64,000 nucleotides of DNA from Acidihalobacter prosperus (GTDB lineage: Bacteria; Pseudomonadota; Gammaproteobacteria; DSM-5130; Acidihalobacteraceae): positions 186,001 to 250,000 of the forward strand of contig NZ_JQSG02000002.1 in assembly GCF_000754095.2 (NCBI RefSeq), in the 5' to 3' direction. A program made the position numbers and the translations under genes. Positions 1-8,997 of the stretch are shown here, in pieces. The notes below the pieces were generated by a model. The model was not told the origin of the DNA and searched no databases. It saw only the letters and a list, made by a program, of their open reading frames with translations. Position 1 is the stretch's first letter. Each line of letters opens with the position of its first letter.

Positions 1-102
1 TTCCTTGACCTTGACCTGCACGACAACGGTGTCGCCTGGGCCAAAGCTCGGGATGGCCGTCTTCAACTGCTCGGCTTCCAGCGCCCTGATAATCTCGTTC
101 AT
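1..102 (-). CDS. rplS: 50S ribosomal protein L19 (5' part only)
   Basis: N-terminal 34 codons of L19, a structural protein at the 30S/50S interface. The gene runs off the left edge of the window. The translation opens [12 protein letters not shown] and continues with the [15 protein letters not shown] segment typical of the first L19 beta strand. It follows trmD by 23 bases in the same direction, the classic last position of the rpsP-rimM-trmD-rplS operon. Identity rests on this N-terminus plus synteny; the rest of the protein lies outside the window. Confidence 0.93.
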   Translation of the reverse strand, partial: MNEIIRALEAEQLKTAIPSFGPGDTVVVQVKVKE

Positions 103-125
103 GCTCTCGATCCTCTACGATAGAC

Positions 126-872
126 CTAACGCTTCGACCGACCGGCCTCGCGCTCGGCCAAATATTCATCCAGTAAGGCCCGATCTTCAGCTGCAAGCGT
201 CACGCTCGACAGCAGATCGGGCCGGCGCTCCCAGGTACGCCCCAGCGACTGCTTGCGCCGCCATTTTGCGATCTGCGCATGATTCCCTTCCAGCAGCACC
301 GCAGGCACGGAAAGGTCGCCCATGCGCTCCGGCCGCGTGTAATGGGGGCAATCCAACAGGCCGTCCTGGAACGAGTCCTGCTCGGCCGACTCCGCGGCAC
401 CCAATACACCCGGCAAAACCCGGGTAATCGCATCGATCATGACCATTGCCGGCAACTCGCCACCACTCAGGACGTAATCGCCGATCGACCATTCCTCGTC
501 CACTTCCAACTCGACCAAGCGCTCGTCGATGCCTTCGTAGCGCCCCGCCAGCAGCGTCAGGTTGCCATCGGCGAAACGCCTGACGGCTGCCTGGTCCAGG
601 CGACGACCTTGCGGGCTGAGATAAACCACCCGCCCGGCGCCGTCATGCCGCGCCGCCTCGAGGGCCCGCCTGAGCGGCGCCACCTTCAACAACATGCCCG
701 GCCCGCCGCCATAGGGGCGGTCGTCAACGGTGCGATGCCGGTCCGTGGTGTAGTCGCGCGGGTTCCAGGTGCGCAAACTCAGCAAGCCGCGTTCGACCGC
801 GCGCCCCACGACGCCATAACGGGCCACCTCGGCCACGAAGTCCGGAAACAGGGTGACGACGTCGATGCGCAT
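126..872 (-). CDS. trmD: tRNA (guanine-N1)-methyltransferase TrmD
   Basis: TrmD methylates G37 next to the anticodon in tRNAs reading CNN codons, using S-adenosylmethionine, and so prevents +1 frameshifting. The 248-residue product has the usual length. It carries the SPOUT-fold knot segment [16 protein letters not shown] and a PYGGGPGM loop near residue 60. The open frame extends 9 codons further upstream, but family alignment favours the start at [12 protein letters not shown], which lies 8 bases after the rimM stop. It sits between rimM and rplS in the standard operon. Nothing looks damaged. Confidence 0.97.
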   Translation of the reverse strand: MRIDVVTLFPDFVAEVARYGVVGRAVERGLLSLRTWNPRDYTTDRHRTVDDRPYGGGPGMLLKVAPLRRALEAARHDGAGRVVYLSPQGRRLDQAAVRRFADGNLTLLAGRYEGIDERLVELEVDEEWSIGDYVLSGGELPAMVMIDAITRVLPGVLGAAESAEQDSFQDGLLDCPHYTRPERMGDLSVPAVLLEGNHAQIAKWRRKQSLGRTWERRPDLLSSVTLAAEDRALLDEYLAEREAGRSKR

Positions 873-880
873 GCGCTGCC

Positions 881-1384
881 TCAGAAATCCGCATCCCAAT
901 CCACCTGCAGCTCACCGGCTTCCAGGTCGATGGCCCGCACCACGTGGGGACGAATGAACGGAATCAGACGCTCTCGGTCACCCCGCACCACCAGCACATC
1001 GTTCGCGCCGGTTTCCATCAAACGCTCGACCGCGCCAAGGCGGGAGCCATCCGCATTCACCACCGTCAGTCCGATCAGATCGGCCCAGTAGTACTCGCCT
1101 TCCGGCAGATCGGCCAGAGCCTCGCGCGCTATCGCCACCTCCAAACCACGCAAAAGCGCCGCCTGATCTCGATCTTCAACATCTTCGAAGCGCACTGCCA
1201 GCACCGGGCCGGACTGGGCACGCCCTTCGATCACGCGCCGCTCATGCCACTCACCTGCACGCCCCAACTGCCAAACCGGGAAGTCCAGCAGCGCCTCGGG
1301 CGGCTCGGCGTAGGAATGGACCTTGACCCACCCCTTGACGCCAAATGGCGCGGACACGCGCGCCATGCTCACCCGCCGCGTCAT
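881..1384 (-). CDS. rimM: 16S rRNA processing protein RimM
   Basis: RimM is a 30S assembly factor that binds S19 and helps mature the 16S rRNA 3' domain. The 167-residue protein has the N-terminal RimM beta barrel ([15 protein letters not shown]) and a C-terminal PRC-barrel beginning near residue 95 ([12 protein letters not shown], then [17 protein letters not shown]). It lies 13 bases downstream of rpsP and 8 bases before trmD, consistent with one transcript. An inner start at MARVSAPFG is possible; the first ATG is kept because it fits the intergenic spacing. Confidence 0.96.
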   Translation of the reverse strand: MTRRVSMARVSAPFGVKGWVKVHSYAEPPEALLDFPVWQLGRAGEWHERRVIEGRAQSGPVLAVRFEDVEDRDQAALLRGLEVAIAREALADLPEGEYYWADLIGLTVVNADGSRLGAVERLMETGANDVLVVRGDRERLIPFIRPHVVRAIDLEAGELQVDWDADF

Positions 1385-1397
1385 GCCAGACGGCGCC

Positions 1398-1649
1398 TCA
1401 GGCTGCCGACTTGCGCGCTTCCTTGATCAGTTGCGCAACACGCTCGCTGGGCGCGGCGCCCTGTGTCAGCCAGTGCTCGATACGCGCGGCATCCATGTGC
1501 AGGCGCTGCTCCTGACCACGCGCGACCGGGTTGAAGAAACCCAGACGCTCAATGTAGCCGGAGTCGCGACGACCGCGTGAGTCGGTCACAACGATGTGAT
1601 AAAAGGGACGCTTCTTGGCGCCGCCTCTGGCCAGTCGAATCGTTACCAT
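1398..1649 (-). CDS. rpsP: 30S ribosomal protein S16
   Basis: S16 is a small-subunit assembly protein. The 83-residue product starts [20 protein letters not shown], which matches the family strongly, and ends in the short basic tail usual for bacterial S16. It is the first gene of the rpsP-rimM-trmD-rplS operon. The 119-base gap upstream, before the end of ffh, holds a candidate promoter. Confidence 0.98.
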   Translation of the reverse strand: MVTIRLARGGAKKRPFYHIVVTDSRGRRDSGYIERLGFFNPVARGQEQRLHMDAARIEHWLTQGAAPSERVAQLIKEARKSAA

Positions 1650-1721
1650 TTAGTCCTAGTCCTGATGCAAATGCATGAGGTATGCGCAAACGGCCGGAGC
1701 CGCTCTGCTACCGGGCCGGCA

Positions 1722-1750
1722 ATTTTACGCGATTTGACACAAAAGTGAAG
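1722..1750 (-). promoter_or_regulatory. Possible sigma-70 promoter for rpsP operon
   Basis: On the minus strand a TAAAAT -10 (1727-1722) lies 17 bases after a weak CTTCAC -35 (1750-1745), about 70 bases before the rpsP start. The good -10 and the position between ffh and rpsP support it; the -35 is poor. No clear rho-independent terminator separates ffh from this site. Confidence 0.35.
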
Positions 1751-1768
1751 CGTCGGGCGCACGATACA

Positions 1769-3133
1769 TCAAAAAGGCATCCCACCGCCGGGAATACGCC
1801 CCTTCATCGCACGCATCATCTTCGCCATGCCGCCTCCCTTCGAGAACTTTTTCATCGCCTTGCGCATCTGCAGATGCTGTTTGAGCAAACGATTCACGTC
1901 CTGCACCTCGGTGCCCGAACCGCCTGCAATACGGCGCTTGCGCGAACCCTTGATGATGTCGGGGAAACGGCGCTCCTCCAGGGTCATCGAATCGATGATG
2001 GCCATCATCCGCTTGACCTGGATGTCATTGGCCTGGCTCTTCACCGCCGCCGGCAACTGGCCCGCGCCGGGCAGCTTGTCCAACAGGCCTGCGACCCCGC
2101 CCATCTTGAGCATCTGTTCGAGCTGGTCGCGCAAATCGCCAAGATCGAAACCCTGCCCCTTCTGCACCTTGCGCGCCAGCTTGGCCGCCTTATCCTGATC
2201 GAAGCTGCGCTGCGCCTCCTCGACCAGCGTCACCACGTCGCCCATGCCGAGGATGCGCGAGGCGATGCGATCGGGATGGAAGGGCTCCAGTGCCTTGGTC
2301 TTTTCACCGACCCCAAGGAACTTGATGGGCTTGCCGGTAATCGCGCGCACCGACAACGCCGCGCCGCCCCGCGCATCGCCGTCGGCCTTGGTCAGCACCA
2401 CGCCGGTCAACGGCAGGGCCTCGCCGAAGGCCCGGGCGGTATTGGCGGCATCCTGGCCGGTCATCGCGTCGACCACAAACAGGGTCTCGACCGGATCAAG
2501 GGCTTCGTGCAGGCGGCGGATCTCCGCCATCATCTCGGCATCGATGTGCAGACGACCGGCGGTATCGACCAGCAGGACGTCCTTGTGCTGGCGGCGCGCA
2601 TGATCGACCGCATCCCGCGCGATGGCCACCGGATCCTGATCCGACCGACTGGGGAAGAAATCGACCTCGACCTCACGCGCAAGTGTTTCCAACTGCTGGA
2701 TCGCGGCCGGGCGGTAGACGTCGCAGCTGACCACCATCACCGACTTGCCGCGCTCCTGCCTCAGCCAGCGTGCCAGCTTGCCCACGGTGGTGGTTTTGCC
2801 TGCACCCTGCAGACCGGCCATGAGCACGATCGCCGGCGGTTGCGCATTAAGATCGAGACGCTCGTTGGCGGTGCCCATCGCGGCCACCAGTTCGTCATTC
2901 ACGATTTTGATGAACGCCTGGCCGGGCGTCAGGCTGCGAATGACTTCCTGGCCGATCGCGCGCGCCCGCACCGCCTCGATAAACGACTTGACGACAGGCA
3001 ACGCGACGTCGGCCTCCAGCAACGCCATGCGCACCTCGCGCAGGGCATCCTGTATATTGTCCTCGGTCAATCGCGCCTGGCCCTTGAGTCGCTTGATCGT
3101 ACCTGACAGGCGTTCGCTCAGACTTTCAAACAT
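1769..3133 (-). CDS. ffh: Signal recognition particle protein Ffh
   Basis: Ffh is the SRP54 GTPase. With 4.5S RNA it targets membrane proteins co-translationally to FtsY and SecYEG. The 454 residues show, in order, the N helical bundle, the G domain (G1 GLQGAGKTTTVGKLA near residue 105, DTAGRLHID near 190, TKADGDARGG near 248) and a methionine-rich M domain ending GGGMAKMMRAMKG. Length and motifs are canonical. It precedes rpsP and is divergent from a CcsA-like gene, the common gammaproteobacterial arrangement. Confidence 0.98.
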   Translation of the reverse strand: MFESLSERLSGTIKRLKGQARLTEDNIQDALREVRMALLEADVALPVVKSFIEAVRARAIGQEVIRSLTPGQAFIKIVNDELVAAMGTANERLDLNAQPPAIVLMAGLQGAGKTTTVGKLARWLRQERGKSVMVVSCDVYRPAAIQQLETLAREVEVDFFPSRSDQDPVAIARDAVDHARRQHKDVLLVDTAGRLHIDAEMMAEIRRLHEALDPVETLFVVDAMTGQDAANTARAFGEALPLTGVVLTKADGDARGGAALSVRAITGKPIKFLGVGEKTKALEPFHPDRIASRILGMGDVVTLVEEAQRSFDQDKAAKLARKVQKGQGFDLGDLRDQLEQMLKMGGVAGLLDKLPGAGQLPAAVKSQANDIQVKRMMAIIDSMTLEERRFPDIIKGSRKRRIAGGSGTEVQDVNRLLKQHLQMRKAMKKFSKGGGMAKMMRAMKGRIPGGGMPF

Positions 3134-3162
3134 GTCGCGTTCCCGGATTCGTTGGACTGCGC

Positions 3163-3168
3163 ATTATA
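3163..3168 (-). promoter_or_regulatory. Consensus -10 element upstream of ffh
   Basis: A perfect TATAAT on the minus strand, about 30 bases before the ffh ATG. No good -35 sits 16-18 bases upstream, so the promoter call rests on the -10 and its position in the divergent ffh/ccsA gap. Confidence 0.4.
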
Positions 3169-3235
3169 CGGGCTGTAGGCACACAGGGCACGGACGGCGG
3201 CCTCAGCTTCACCTCGTGACCGAAGATATGTAACT

Positions 3236-3254
3236 ATGCTGACTATTTCAGCAT
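3236..3254 (+). other. Small hairpin in the leader of the CcsA-like gene
   Basis: ATGCTGA and TCAGCAT form a perfect 7-bp stem around a 5-base loop, ending 16 bases before the ATG at 3271. It could be a leader hairpin or a protein-binding dyad. No function can be assigned. Confidence 0.35.
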
Positions 3255-3270
3255 CGACTGACGTTCATCT

Positions 3271-4083
3271 ATGCAACTCGCACTCGCACTGCCGGCCATT
3301 CTGCTCTATCTGATCTGCACGCAGCAGATATGGAGGCGCCTGCGGCGGCGCGCGGCCGGCGCGGACATTCCCTGCGGGCGCGACATTGCCCTGTTGTGGA
3401 TCGGCGCCCTGGTGCTGCACGGCCTTGCCATCTATACCGGTATCGCCAGCCCGGACGGGCTGACCCTGGGCATCACCCATGCGCTTTCACTGGTGGGCTG
3501 GCTTGTGGCGCTGCTGGTGCTAATTGCACTGCATTCCCGTCCGGTCGAGAATCTCGGCTTGATACTCCTGCCCTTCGCCGCGCTGACCCTGGCCGCCGAA
3601 ACGATCTTCCCCGGCTCGCACGTGCTCGATCGCGCGGGCGATCTGTTGCTCGCGGTCCACATCTTCATCTCGCTGCTTGCCTACAGCCTGTTCGTCATCG
3701 CCGCGCTGCAATCGGGCGTCCTGTGGCTGCAGGACCGGCAGCTGCGCAACCATCGCCCCGGCGCCCTGCTGCGCGCCCTGCCTCCGCTAGAACACACCGA
3801 AACCGTACTGTTCCAGATCATCGGCCTGGGCTTTCTGCTTTTGACCGTGGCCATCGTCAGCGGGTTCGTGTACATCAGCGAATTTCCAGACGCCATCCAG
3901 CCTCAACAGATCATCCTGTTCACCATCTTTCTGTGTTCCTGGGTCATCTTCGCCACGTTGCTGCTGGGTCGCTGGCGCTTCGGCTGGCGCGGGCGCATCG
4001 CTATACGCTGGACCCTCAGCGGCTTCCTCATCCTGCTGCTCGCCTATTTCGGCACCGAAGTCGCGGTGACCCTGCTGACCTGA
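3271..4083 (+). CDS. CcsA/YpjD-type cytochrome c assembly membrane protein
   Basis: Polytopic inner-membrane protein of 270 residues with about eight hydrophobic segments, resembling the CcsA/CcmC/HemX-like family (YpjD/CorE group). Visible features are a first segment from residue 1, HALSLVGWLVALLVLIAL near 70-87, and later helices around the charged loop LPPLEHTETVLFQIIGLGF. Family members take part in haem handling for cytochrome c maturation, but the YpjD subgroup beside ffh and corB has no firmly proven role. It precedes the CorB-like gene, as in many gammaproteobacteria. The ATG start is kept although its ribosome-binding site is weak. Confidence 0.85.
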   Translation: MQLALALPAILLYLICTQQIWRRLRRRAAGADIPCGRDIALLWIGALVLHGLAIYTGIASPDGLTLGITHALSLVGWLVALLVLIALHSRPVENLGLILLPFAALTLAAETIFPGSHVLDRAGDLLLAVHIFISLLAYSLFVIAALQSGVLWLQDRQLRNHRPGALLRALPPLEHTETVLFQIIGLGFLLLTVAIVSGFVYISEFPDAIQPQQIILFTIFLCSWVIFATLLLGRWRFGWRGRIAIRWTLSGFLILLLAYFGTEVAVTLLT

Positions 4084-4102
4084 AGCCGCGCCGCGCAGGT
4101 GC

Positions 4103-4132
4103 TTGACAGTCCCGCGCGACGCCCCGTGTAAT
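4103..4132 (+). promoter_or_regulatory. Strong sigma-70 promoter for the CorB-like gene
   Basis: A perfect TTGACA (4103-4108), an 18-base spacer and TGTAAT (4127-4132) predict transcription starting near 4139, 25 bases before the TTG start of the next gene. It suggests that gene is not expressed only by read-through from the CcsA-like gene. Confidence 0.6.
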
Positions 4133-4163
4133 GGCGACATATCAACACTCTTAATCGATCCGC

Positions 4164-5447
4164 TTGGACCACTCCGATCTAGGCCTGCTGGGCCTCCTGC
4201 TGCTCGCGTTGGTGATGCTCTCCGCCTTTTTCTCCGGCTCGGAGACCGCACTGATGTCGCTCAACCGCTACCGGCTGAGGCACCTCGCCGAAAGCGGGCA
4301 CCCCGGCGCCATGCGCGCACAAAAGCTGCTTGCCAAGCCGGACCGGCTGATCGGCCTGATCCTGCTCGGCAACAACTTCACCAACATCGTCATCACGCAG
4401 CTGGCCACCTATATCGGCTACGCCCTCTTCAACGAGGCTGGCGTGGCCATCGCCACCGGCGTCCTGACGCTGGCATTGCTGATCTTCGCCGAGGTTGCAC
4501 CGAAAACGCTGGCGGTCCTGCACTCGGAACGCATCGCCTTCCCGGCTGCGTTTCTCTACGTGCCGCTGCTCACCCTGAGCTACCCGCTGGTCTGGCTGGT
4601 CAACCTGATGGCCAATTCGATCCTGCGCCTGATCGGCGTTTCGGCCGACGATGCGGATGCCCAGCCGATGAGCCGCGAGGAACTGCGCAGTGTGGTGAAT
4701 CAGGCCAGCGGCCTGATTCCACGGCGACACCAGAAAATGCTGCTCAGCCTGCTCGATCTCGACAAGGCCACGGTCGAGGACATCATGGTCCCACGTAACG
4801 AAGTCATCGGGCTGGACCTGGACGATGACTGGGACAAGATCGTCGACCAGCTCGCGCACACACCGTATACCCGACTACCGGTATTCCGCGGCGACATCGA
4901 CCGTGTCGCCGGCATCATCCACATCCGCCGCGTGTTTCAGCTCGAACAGCAAGGCTGCCTCGACCGCGACCATCTGCTCGCCAACCTGCGCGAACCCTAC
5001 TTCATTCCCGAAGGCACCACGCTCAACCAGCAGCTGCTGCGTTTCCAGACCGAGCAGCGCCGCATCGGGCTGGTGGTCGACGAGTACGGCGATATCCAGG
5101 GCCTGGTGACGCTCGAAGATCTCCTCGAGGAGGTCGTGGGCGAATTCACCACCGACCCGACCGCCCACAGCCGCGATATCCTGCCCCAAGCCGACGGCAG
5201 CTTCATCATCGACGGCGCAACCCACATCCGCGAGATCAACCGCACGCTGGGCTGGCGACTGCCGACGAGAGGGCCGCGCACCCTCAATGGACTGATCCTC
5301 GAACATCTGGAAATGATCCCCGAACCTGGCACGACCGTCCTGATCGAAGGCCACCCCATCGAGGTCGTCCAACTCAAGAACAACGCCATACGAACCGCGC
5401 GCGCGCGCCCGAAACTGGCGCGCTTCCGCCCCCGCCAGGAACACTGA
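4164..5447 (+). CDS. corB: CNNM/CorB-type transporter (HlyC/CorC family)
   Basis: A 427-residue membrane protein of the CNNM/CorB family linked to Mg2+ or other divalent-cation efflux and resistance. It has an N-terminal DUF21 domain with about four membrane helices (residues 5-175; FFSGSETALMSLNRYR is diagnostic), two CBS motifs (about 200-320, including EYGDIQGLVTLEDLLEEVVG), and a C-terminal CorC_HlyC domain (about 335-420). The start is TTG at 4164; an in-frame TAA lies 12 bases upstream, so no longer start exists. Its own promoter precedes it, and radA starts 4 bases after its stop. The transported ion is known only at family level. Confidence 0.9.
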   Translation: MDHSDLGLLGLLLLALVMLSAFFSGSETALMSLNRYRLRHLAESGHPGAMRAQKLLAKPDRLIGLILLGNNFTNIVITQLATYIGYALFNEAGVAIATGVLTLALLIFAEVAPKTLAVLHSERIAFPAAFLYVPLLTLSYPLVWLVNLMANSILRLIGVSADDADAQPMSREELRSVVNQASGLIPRRHQKMLLSLLDLDKATVEDIMVPRNEVIGLDLDDDWDKIVDQLAHTPYTRLPVFRGDIDRVAGIIHIRRVFQLEQQGCLDRDHLLANLREPYFIPEGTTLNQQLLRFQTEQRRIGLVVDEYGDIQGLVTLEDLLEEVVGEFTTDPTAHSRDILPQADGSFIIDGATHIREINRTLGWRLPTRGPRTLNGLILEHLEMIPEPGTTVLIEGHPIEVVQLKNNAIRTARARPKLARFRPRQEH

Positions 5448-5451
5448 GACC

Positions 5452-6810
5452 ATGGCCAAGCCCCGCATCGTGTATCAATGCAGCGCCTGCGGCGGGCAGT
5501 CGCCCAAATGGGGCGGGCAATGCCCCGACTGCGGCGCATGGAACACCCTGGTGGAGACTCGACAGACGGCTTCGCCCAGCCCATCCGGCCCGCCGCGCCA
5601 TGTCGGCTATGCCGGCGCGCCCACGGTGCAATCGATGGACGATGTCGAACTGCGCGAAGAGCCGCGCACCTCGACCGGACTCGATGAGCTCGACCGCGTG
5701 CTCGGTGGCGGTCTCGTACACGGCTCCGTGGTGCTCATCGGCGGCGACCCCGGCATCGGCAAGTCGACCCTGCTGCTGCAGACCCTCGCCTTGCTGCCCG
5801 ATCTCCCGTCGCTGTACGTCACCGGCGAGGAGTCCCTGCAGCAGGTAAGTCTGCGCGCACACCGGCTCGGGCTGCCGACCGTCGGCCTGCGCCTGCTCAC
5901 CGAAACCTGCGTCGAGCGTCTGCTGGACACCGCATCCACCGAACGCCCGCGCGTGCTGGTGGTGGATTCGATCCAGACGCTCTATTCGGAATCGCTGCAG
6001 TCGGTGCCGGGCTCGGTCGGACAGATCAGGGAAAGCGCCGCGCAGCTGGTGCGCTACGCCAAACAAACGGACACCGCGGTCTTCATCATCGGACACGTCA
6101 CCAAGGAAGGCGCGCTGGCCGGCCCCCGGGTGCTCGAACACATGGTCGATACCGTACTGTACTTCGAAGGCGATCCTGGCAGCCGTTACCGCGTCATGAG
6201 GGCGGTCAAGAATCGTTTCGGCGCCGTCAACGAACTCGGCGTGTTCGCCATGACCGAAGCCGGGCTCAAACCGGTTGCCAACCCCTCGGCCATCTTCCTC
6301 TCAAGACACCCCGAACCGGTCCCCGGCAGCGTGGTGATGGTGACGCGCGAGGGGACTCGACCCTTGCTGGTCGAGGTGCAGGCGCTGGTCGACGAAAGTC
6401 GCCAAGCCAGTCCTCGACGGGTAGCCGTGGGGCTCGAACAAAACCGGCTGGCCATGTTGCTGGCGGTCATGCACCGCCACGGCGGCCTCGCACTGTTCGA
6501 TCAGGATGTCTTCATCAACGTGGTCGGCGGCGTGCGCGTCAGCGAAACCGCCGCCGACTTGGCCGTGCTGAGTGCGGCGCTGTCGAGTTTCCGCGACCGC
6601 CCCCTGGCCAGCGACCTGGTGATCTTCGGCGAGGTCGGACTGGCCGGCGAGATCCGCCCGGTACCCAATGGCGAGGAGCGGCTGCGCGAAGCCGCCAAAC
6701 ACGGCTACGCGCGCGCCATCGTGCCCAAGGCCAACGCACCCCGCCACGAGGTGGCGGGGATGCATGTCCAGGCCGTGCATCGCCTGGCGCAAGCCATCGA
6801 ACTACTCTGA
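5452..6810 (+). CDS. radA: DNA repair protein RadA
   Basis: RadA is a RecA-related, DnaB-like helicase that promotes branch migration during recombinational repair. The 452 residues contain the N-terminal zinc finger (CSACGG ... CPDCGAW), Walker A GGDPGIGKST near residue 100, Walker B VLVVDSIQTLY, the RadA-specific KNRFGA motif near 250, and a C-terminal Lon-like domain (residues about 330-450). Length is normal. It is tightly linked to the upstream corB-like gene and convergent with the DUF3501 gene. Confidence 0.97.
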   Translation: MAKPRIVYQCSACGGQSPKWGGQCPDCGAWNTLVETRQTASPSPSGPPRHVGYAGAPTVQSMDDVELREEPRTSTGLDELDRVLGGGLVHGSVVLIGGDPGIGKSTLLLQTLALLPDLPSLYVTGEESLQQVSLRAHRLGLPTVGLRLLTETCVERLLDTASTERPRVLVVDSIQTLYSESLQSVPGSVGQIRESAAQLVRYAKQTDTAVFIIGHVTKEGALAGPRVLEHMVDTVLYFEGDPGSRYRVMRAVKNRFGAVNELGVFAMTEAGLKPVANPSAIFLSRHPEPVPGSVVMVTREGTRPLLVEVQALVDESRQASPRRVAVGLEQNRLAMLLAVMHRHGGLALFDQDVFINVVGGVRVSETAADLAVLSAALSSFRDRPLASDLVIFGEVGLAGEIRPVPNGEERLREAAKHGYARAIVPKANAPRHEVAGMHVQAVHRLAQAIELL

Positions 6811-6826
6811 ACAGCAGAGCCGGCCT

Positions 6827-7411
6827 TCAGGCCAGGTCCGCCGCCAGCGAACGCGCCGTGTCCTCCGGCAGCGGATCGCACACGAACTCGAAGCCGGCAT
6901 AATCGATCCCCGCAGCGAGGGCCGCCCCGCTCTTGGCGGCGACGACCATCTCCGGAGCGAGCTCGAAACGCATGAAGTGCACGGAAGAGGTCTTTTCCTC
7001 GGTCTCGCGCTCCAAATCCTCGTCTGCGACGGCATAAACCTTGGCGTGCCCCTGAACACGAACCCACACCTTGTCCTCGACGTTGATCAGGCGCTTGAGC
7101 GCCTCGTCGCGCTCGAACTCGTCGGCATATTCGATCATGAAGGTGGCCTTCCAGTTACTGCCGTCGGGGATCAGCGGATTGTACGCCTCCAGTTCCTCCT
7201 CGATACCGGCGGCCTCGAAGATACGCTCCGCGCGCAGTATTTCCTGGATCTGGTACTGCATGGTCAGGCGATCCTCGAAATACAACGCGGCATGCTCGCC
7301 CAGCGCGACGCGACGGGGGCGCTTGTGCTGCATTACCCGGGCGCGAAACTCGGGGCGCACTTCGGCATAGCGCTCGAGCGTGTAAAGGTCGGAACGGTTC
7401 AATTTTTCCAT
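6827..7411 (-). CDS. DUF3501 family protein
   Basis: A 194-residue soluble protein of the DUF3501 family, whose biochemical function is not established. It opens MEKLNRSDLYTLERYAEVR; later features are an acidic stretch (EADEDLERETEEKTS-like region near 140) and a Val/Phe-rich C-terminal half. No cysteine pair, signal peptide or membrane segment is visible. The start is ATG at 7411, preceded by AAGGAG at good spacing; the open frame runs 6 codons further but lacks a site. It is the last gene after rubrerythrin and an Fe-S oxidoreductase, a neighbourhood known for this family, so a part in peroxide or redox defence is inferred. Confidence 0.88.
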   Translation of the reverse strand: MEKLNRSDLYTLERYAEVRPEFRARVMQHKRPRRVALGEHAALYFEDRLTMQYQIQEILRAERIFEAAGIEEELEAYNPLIPDGSNWKATFMIEYADEFERDEALKRLINVEDKVWVRVQGHAKVYAVADEDLERETEEKTSSVHFMRFELAPEMVVAAKSGAALAAGIDYAGFEFVCDPLPEDTARSLAADLA

Positions 7412-7481
7412 GGCAGGGTCTCCTTGCAAACGGTGAACAGCGCCTTACGGCCCGCAAGACGCCAGGCAATACCATGCCGTC

Positions 7482-7500
7482 GCCCGTGTTGCACACGGGC
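7482..7500 (-). other. Intercistronic hairpin upstream of DUF3501 gene
   Basis: GCCCGTG and CACGGGC pair perfectly around a 5-base loop in the 145-base gap between the Fe-S protein and DUF3501 genes. More GC-rich dyads follow toward 7550. There is no U-tract, so it looks like an mRNA processing or stabilising element rather than a terminator. Confidence 0.4.
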
Positions 7501-7556
7501 CGGGTCGTGACGTGAACGGCCGGCCCGGCTGTCGCGGACCGGCGGGAAACTAGCGG

Positions 7557-8903
7557 CTACAAACCATAGGCCAGCCGCAGCAGCGTCAACGGATGCTCCG
7601 GCGGACGCTCGTCGTCGAGGCCGTTTTCGATCTGGTGGCCCGCCATCGGGCAATCGCTCGAATAGTGGGCGGCTTCGGCTTTCTGTACCCGGCTGACAAC
7701 CGGGCGGCAGATCTTCATCGAAATCTCGTGAAACTCGCTCTTGACCGCATACGTGCCGTCATGACCCGAGCAGCGCTCGATCAGATCGATCTGCGTGTCC
7801 GGTACCATTTCAAGCAGCTCGCGCGTCTTCATGCCGATGTTCTGCACGCGCAGATGGCAGGCGGCATGGTAGGCAATCTTGCCCAGCGAGGTCTTGAAGT
7901 CGGTATTCAGCTTGCCGTCGCGATGACGCAGCATGAGGTACTCGAACGGATCGAAGATATGATCGCGCACCTTGGCGACCTCGGGATCGTTCGGGAACAT
8001 CAGCGGCAGCTCCTGTTTGAACATGAGCACGCAGGACGGAATCGGCGCGACGATATCCCAGCCGGCGTCGATCATCCGCGCCAGCACCGGAATATTGGCT
8101 TCCTTGGCACGTTCAACGGCCTCGAGATCGCCCAGCTCGAGCTTGGGCATGCCGCAGCACTGCTCCTTTTCGGCCAGCGTCAACTCGATGCCGTTATGCG
8201 CGAAGACCTTGTAAAGGTCCTCGGCCAGATGGGGTTCGTTGTAGTTGCCGTAGCAGGTGGCGAACAGGGCAACGCGTCCCGTGGTGCGGCCAGCGGGTTC
8301 TGCCCGTACAACCTGATTGGTGAAGGACTCGACACGCTTGCGCCCAGTCTTGCTGTGATATTCGGGCAGCGCGGCGTGAGGGTGGATGCCCATCGACTTG
8401 TCCAGCATCTGCCGGAACGCCGGATTGCGGTTGGCGCTGTTGACCATGTCGGCGACCACCGGGATGCCGGCCAGTTTGCCGACCGCATCGGTCGAGCTGA
8501 TCAGCTTGTCGCGCGGCTTGACCTTGCCTTCACGGTACTTCACGGCCTTTGCGCGCAACATGAGGTGAGGGAAATCCACGTTCCACTCGTGCGGCGGCAC
8601 GTAGGGGCACTTGGTCATGTAGCAGAGGTCGCACAGGTAGCAATGGTCGACGACCTGCCAATAGTCGGCCTTGTCGACACCGTCGACCTCCATGGTCGAC
8701 GATTCGTCCACCAGATCGAACAGGGTGGGGAAGGAGTGGCAGAGGCTGACGCAGCGCCGGCAGCCATGGCAGATATCAAAGACACGCTCCAGCTCGCCGA
8801 AAAGCGCCTCCTGATCGTAGAAGGACGGCGACTGCCAATCCACAGGATGACGGGTCGGCGCCTCCAGACTGCCTTCCTTACGCCCTTCCGCTGGTGTCGA
8901 CAT
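7557..8903 (-). CDS. GlpC/HdrD-like Fe-S oxidoreductase with CCG domains
   Basis: A 448-residue protein resembling GlpC and heterodisulfide reductase subunit D. Two ferredoxin-type [4Fe-4S] motifs are present: C45-C48-C51-C55 and C88-C91-C94-C99 followed by Pro. The C-terminal half has two CCG-type regions. The first is intact (C217, then C249-C250-G251, and C291). The second is altered (C349, then C378-S379-G380, and C418), with Ser for one Cys of the pair. The start ATG at 8903 has GAGGAG upstream; the open frame extends 83 codons into the rubrerythrin gene but is unsupported. It probably passes electrons between an unknown donor and rubrerythrin; that role is inferred from context. Confidence 0.88.
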   Translation of the reverse strand: MSTPAEGRKEGSLEAPTRHPVDWQSPSFYDQEALFGELERVFDICHGCRRCVSLCHSFPTLFDLVDESSTMEVDGVDKADYWQVVDHCYLCDLCYMTKCPYVPPHEWNVDFPHLMLRAKAVKYREGKVKPRDKLISSTDAVGKLAGIPVVADMVNSANRNPAFRQMLDKSMGIHPHAALPEYHSKTGRKRVESFTNQVVRAEPAGRTTGRVALFATCYGNYNEPHLAEDLYKVFAHNGIELTLAEKEQCCGMPKLELGDLEAVERAKEANIPVLARMIDAGWDIVAPIPSCVLMFKQELPLMFPNDPEVAKVRDHIFDPFEYLMLRHRDGKLNTDFKTSLGKIAYHAACHLRVQNIGMKTRELLEMVPDTQIDLIERCSGHDGTYAVKSEFHEISMKICRPVVSRVQKAEAAHYSSDCPMAGHQIENGLDDERPPEHPLTLLRLAYGL

Positions 8904-8932
8904 CGATGATCTCCTCAAAAAGCTTTGGTTCC

Positions 8933-8990
8933 GCCACGCGACCTCGAGCGTGGCCCCGACAGAATCGGGGTCGCCGCAGCCGGCGACCCC
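8933..8990 (-). other. Two tandem hairpins between rubrerythrin and Fe-S protein genes
   Basis: A 10-bp perfect stem (8967-8976 with 8981-8990, 4-base loop) starts 7 bases after the rubrerythrin stop. A second 7-bp stem (8933-8939 with 8948-8954) follows. On the minus strand a short T-run comes about 12 bases later, too far for a classic terminator. They may protect the rubrerythrin mRNA 3' end or reduce expression of downstream genes. Confidence 0.5.
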
Positions 8991-8997
8991 GCAGGTA

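Noticed and set aside
1682-3106. 474-codon open frame on the plus strand across ffh
   Set aside because: It is the antisense shadow of ffh in GC-rich DNA; the translation is rich in His, Arg and Gln with no family resemblance.
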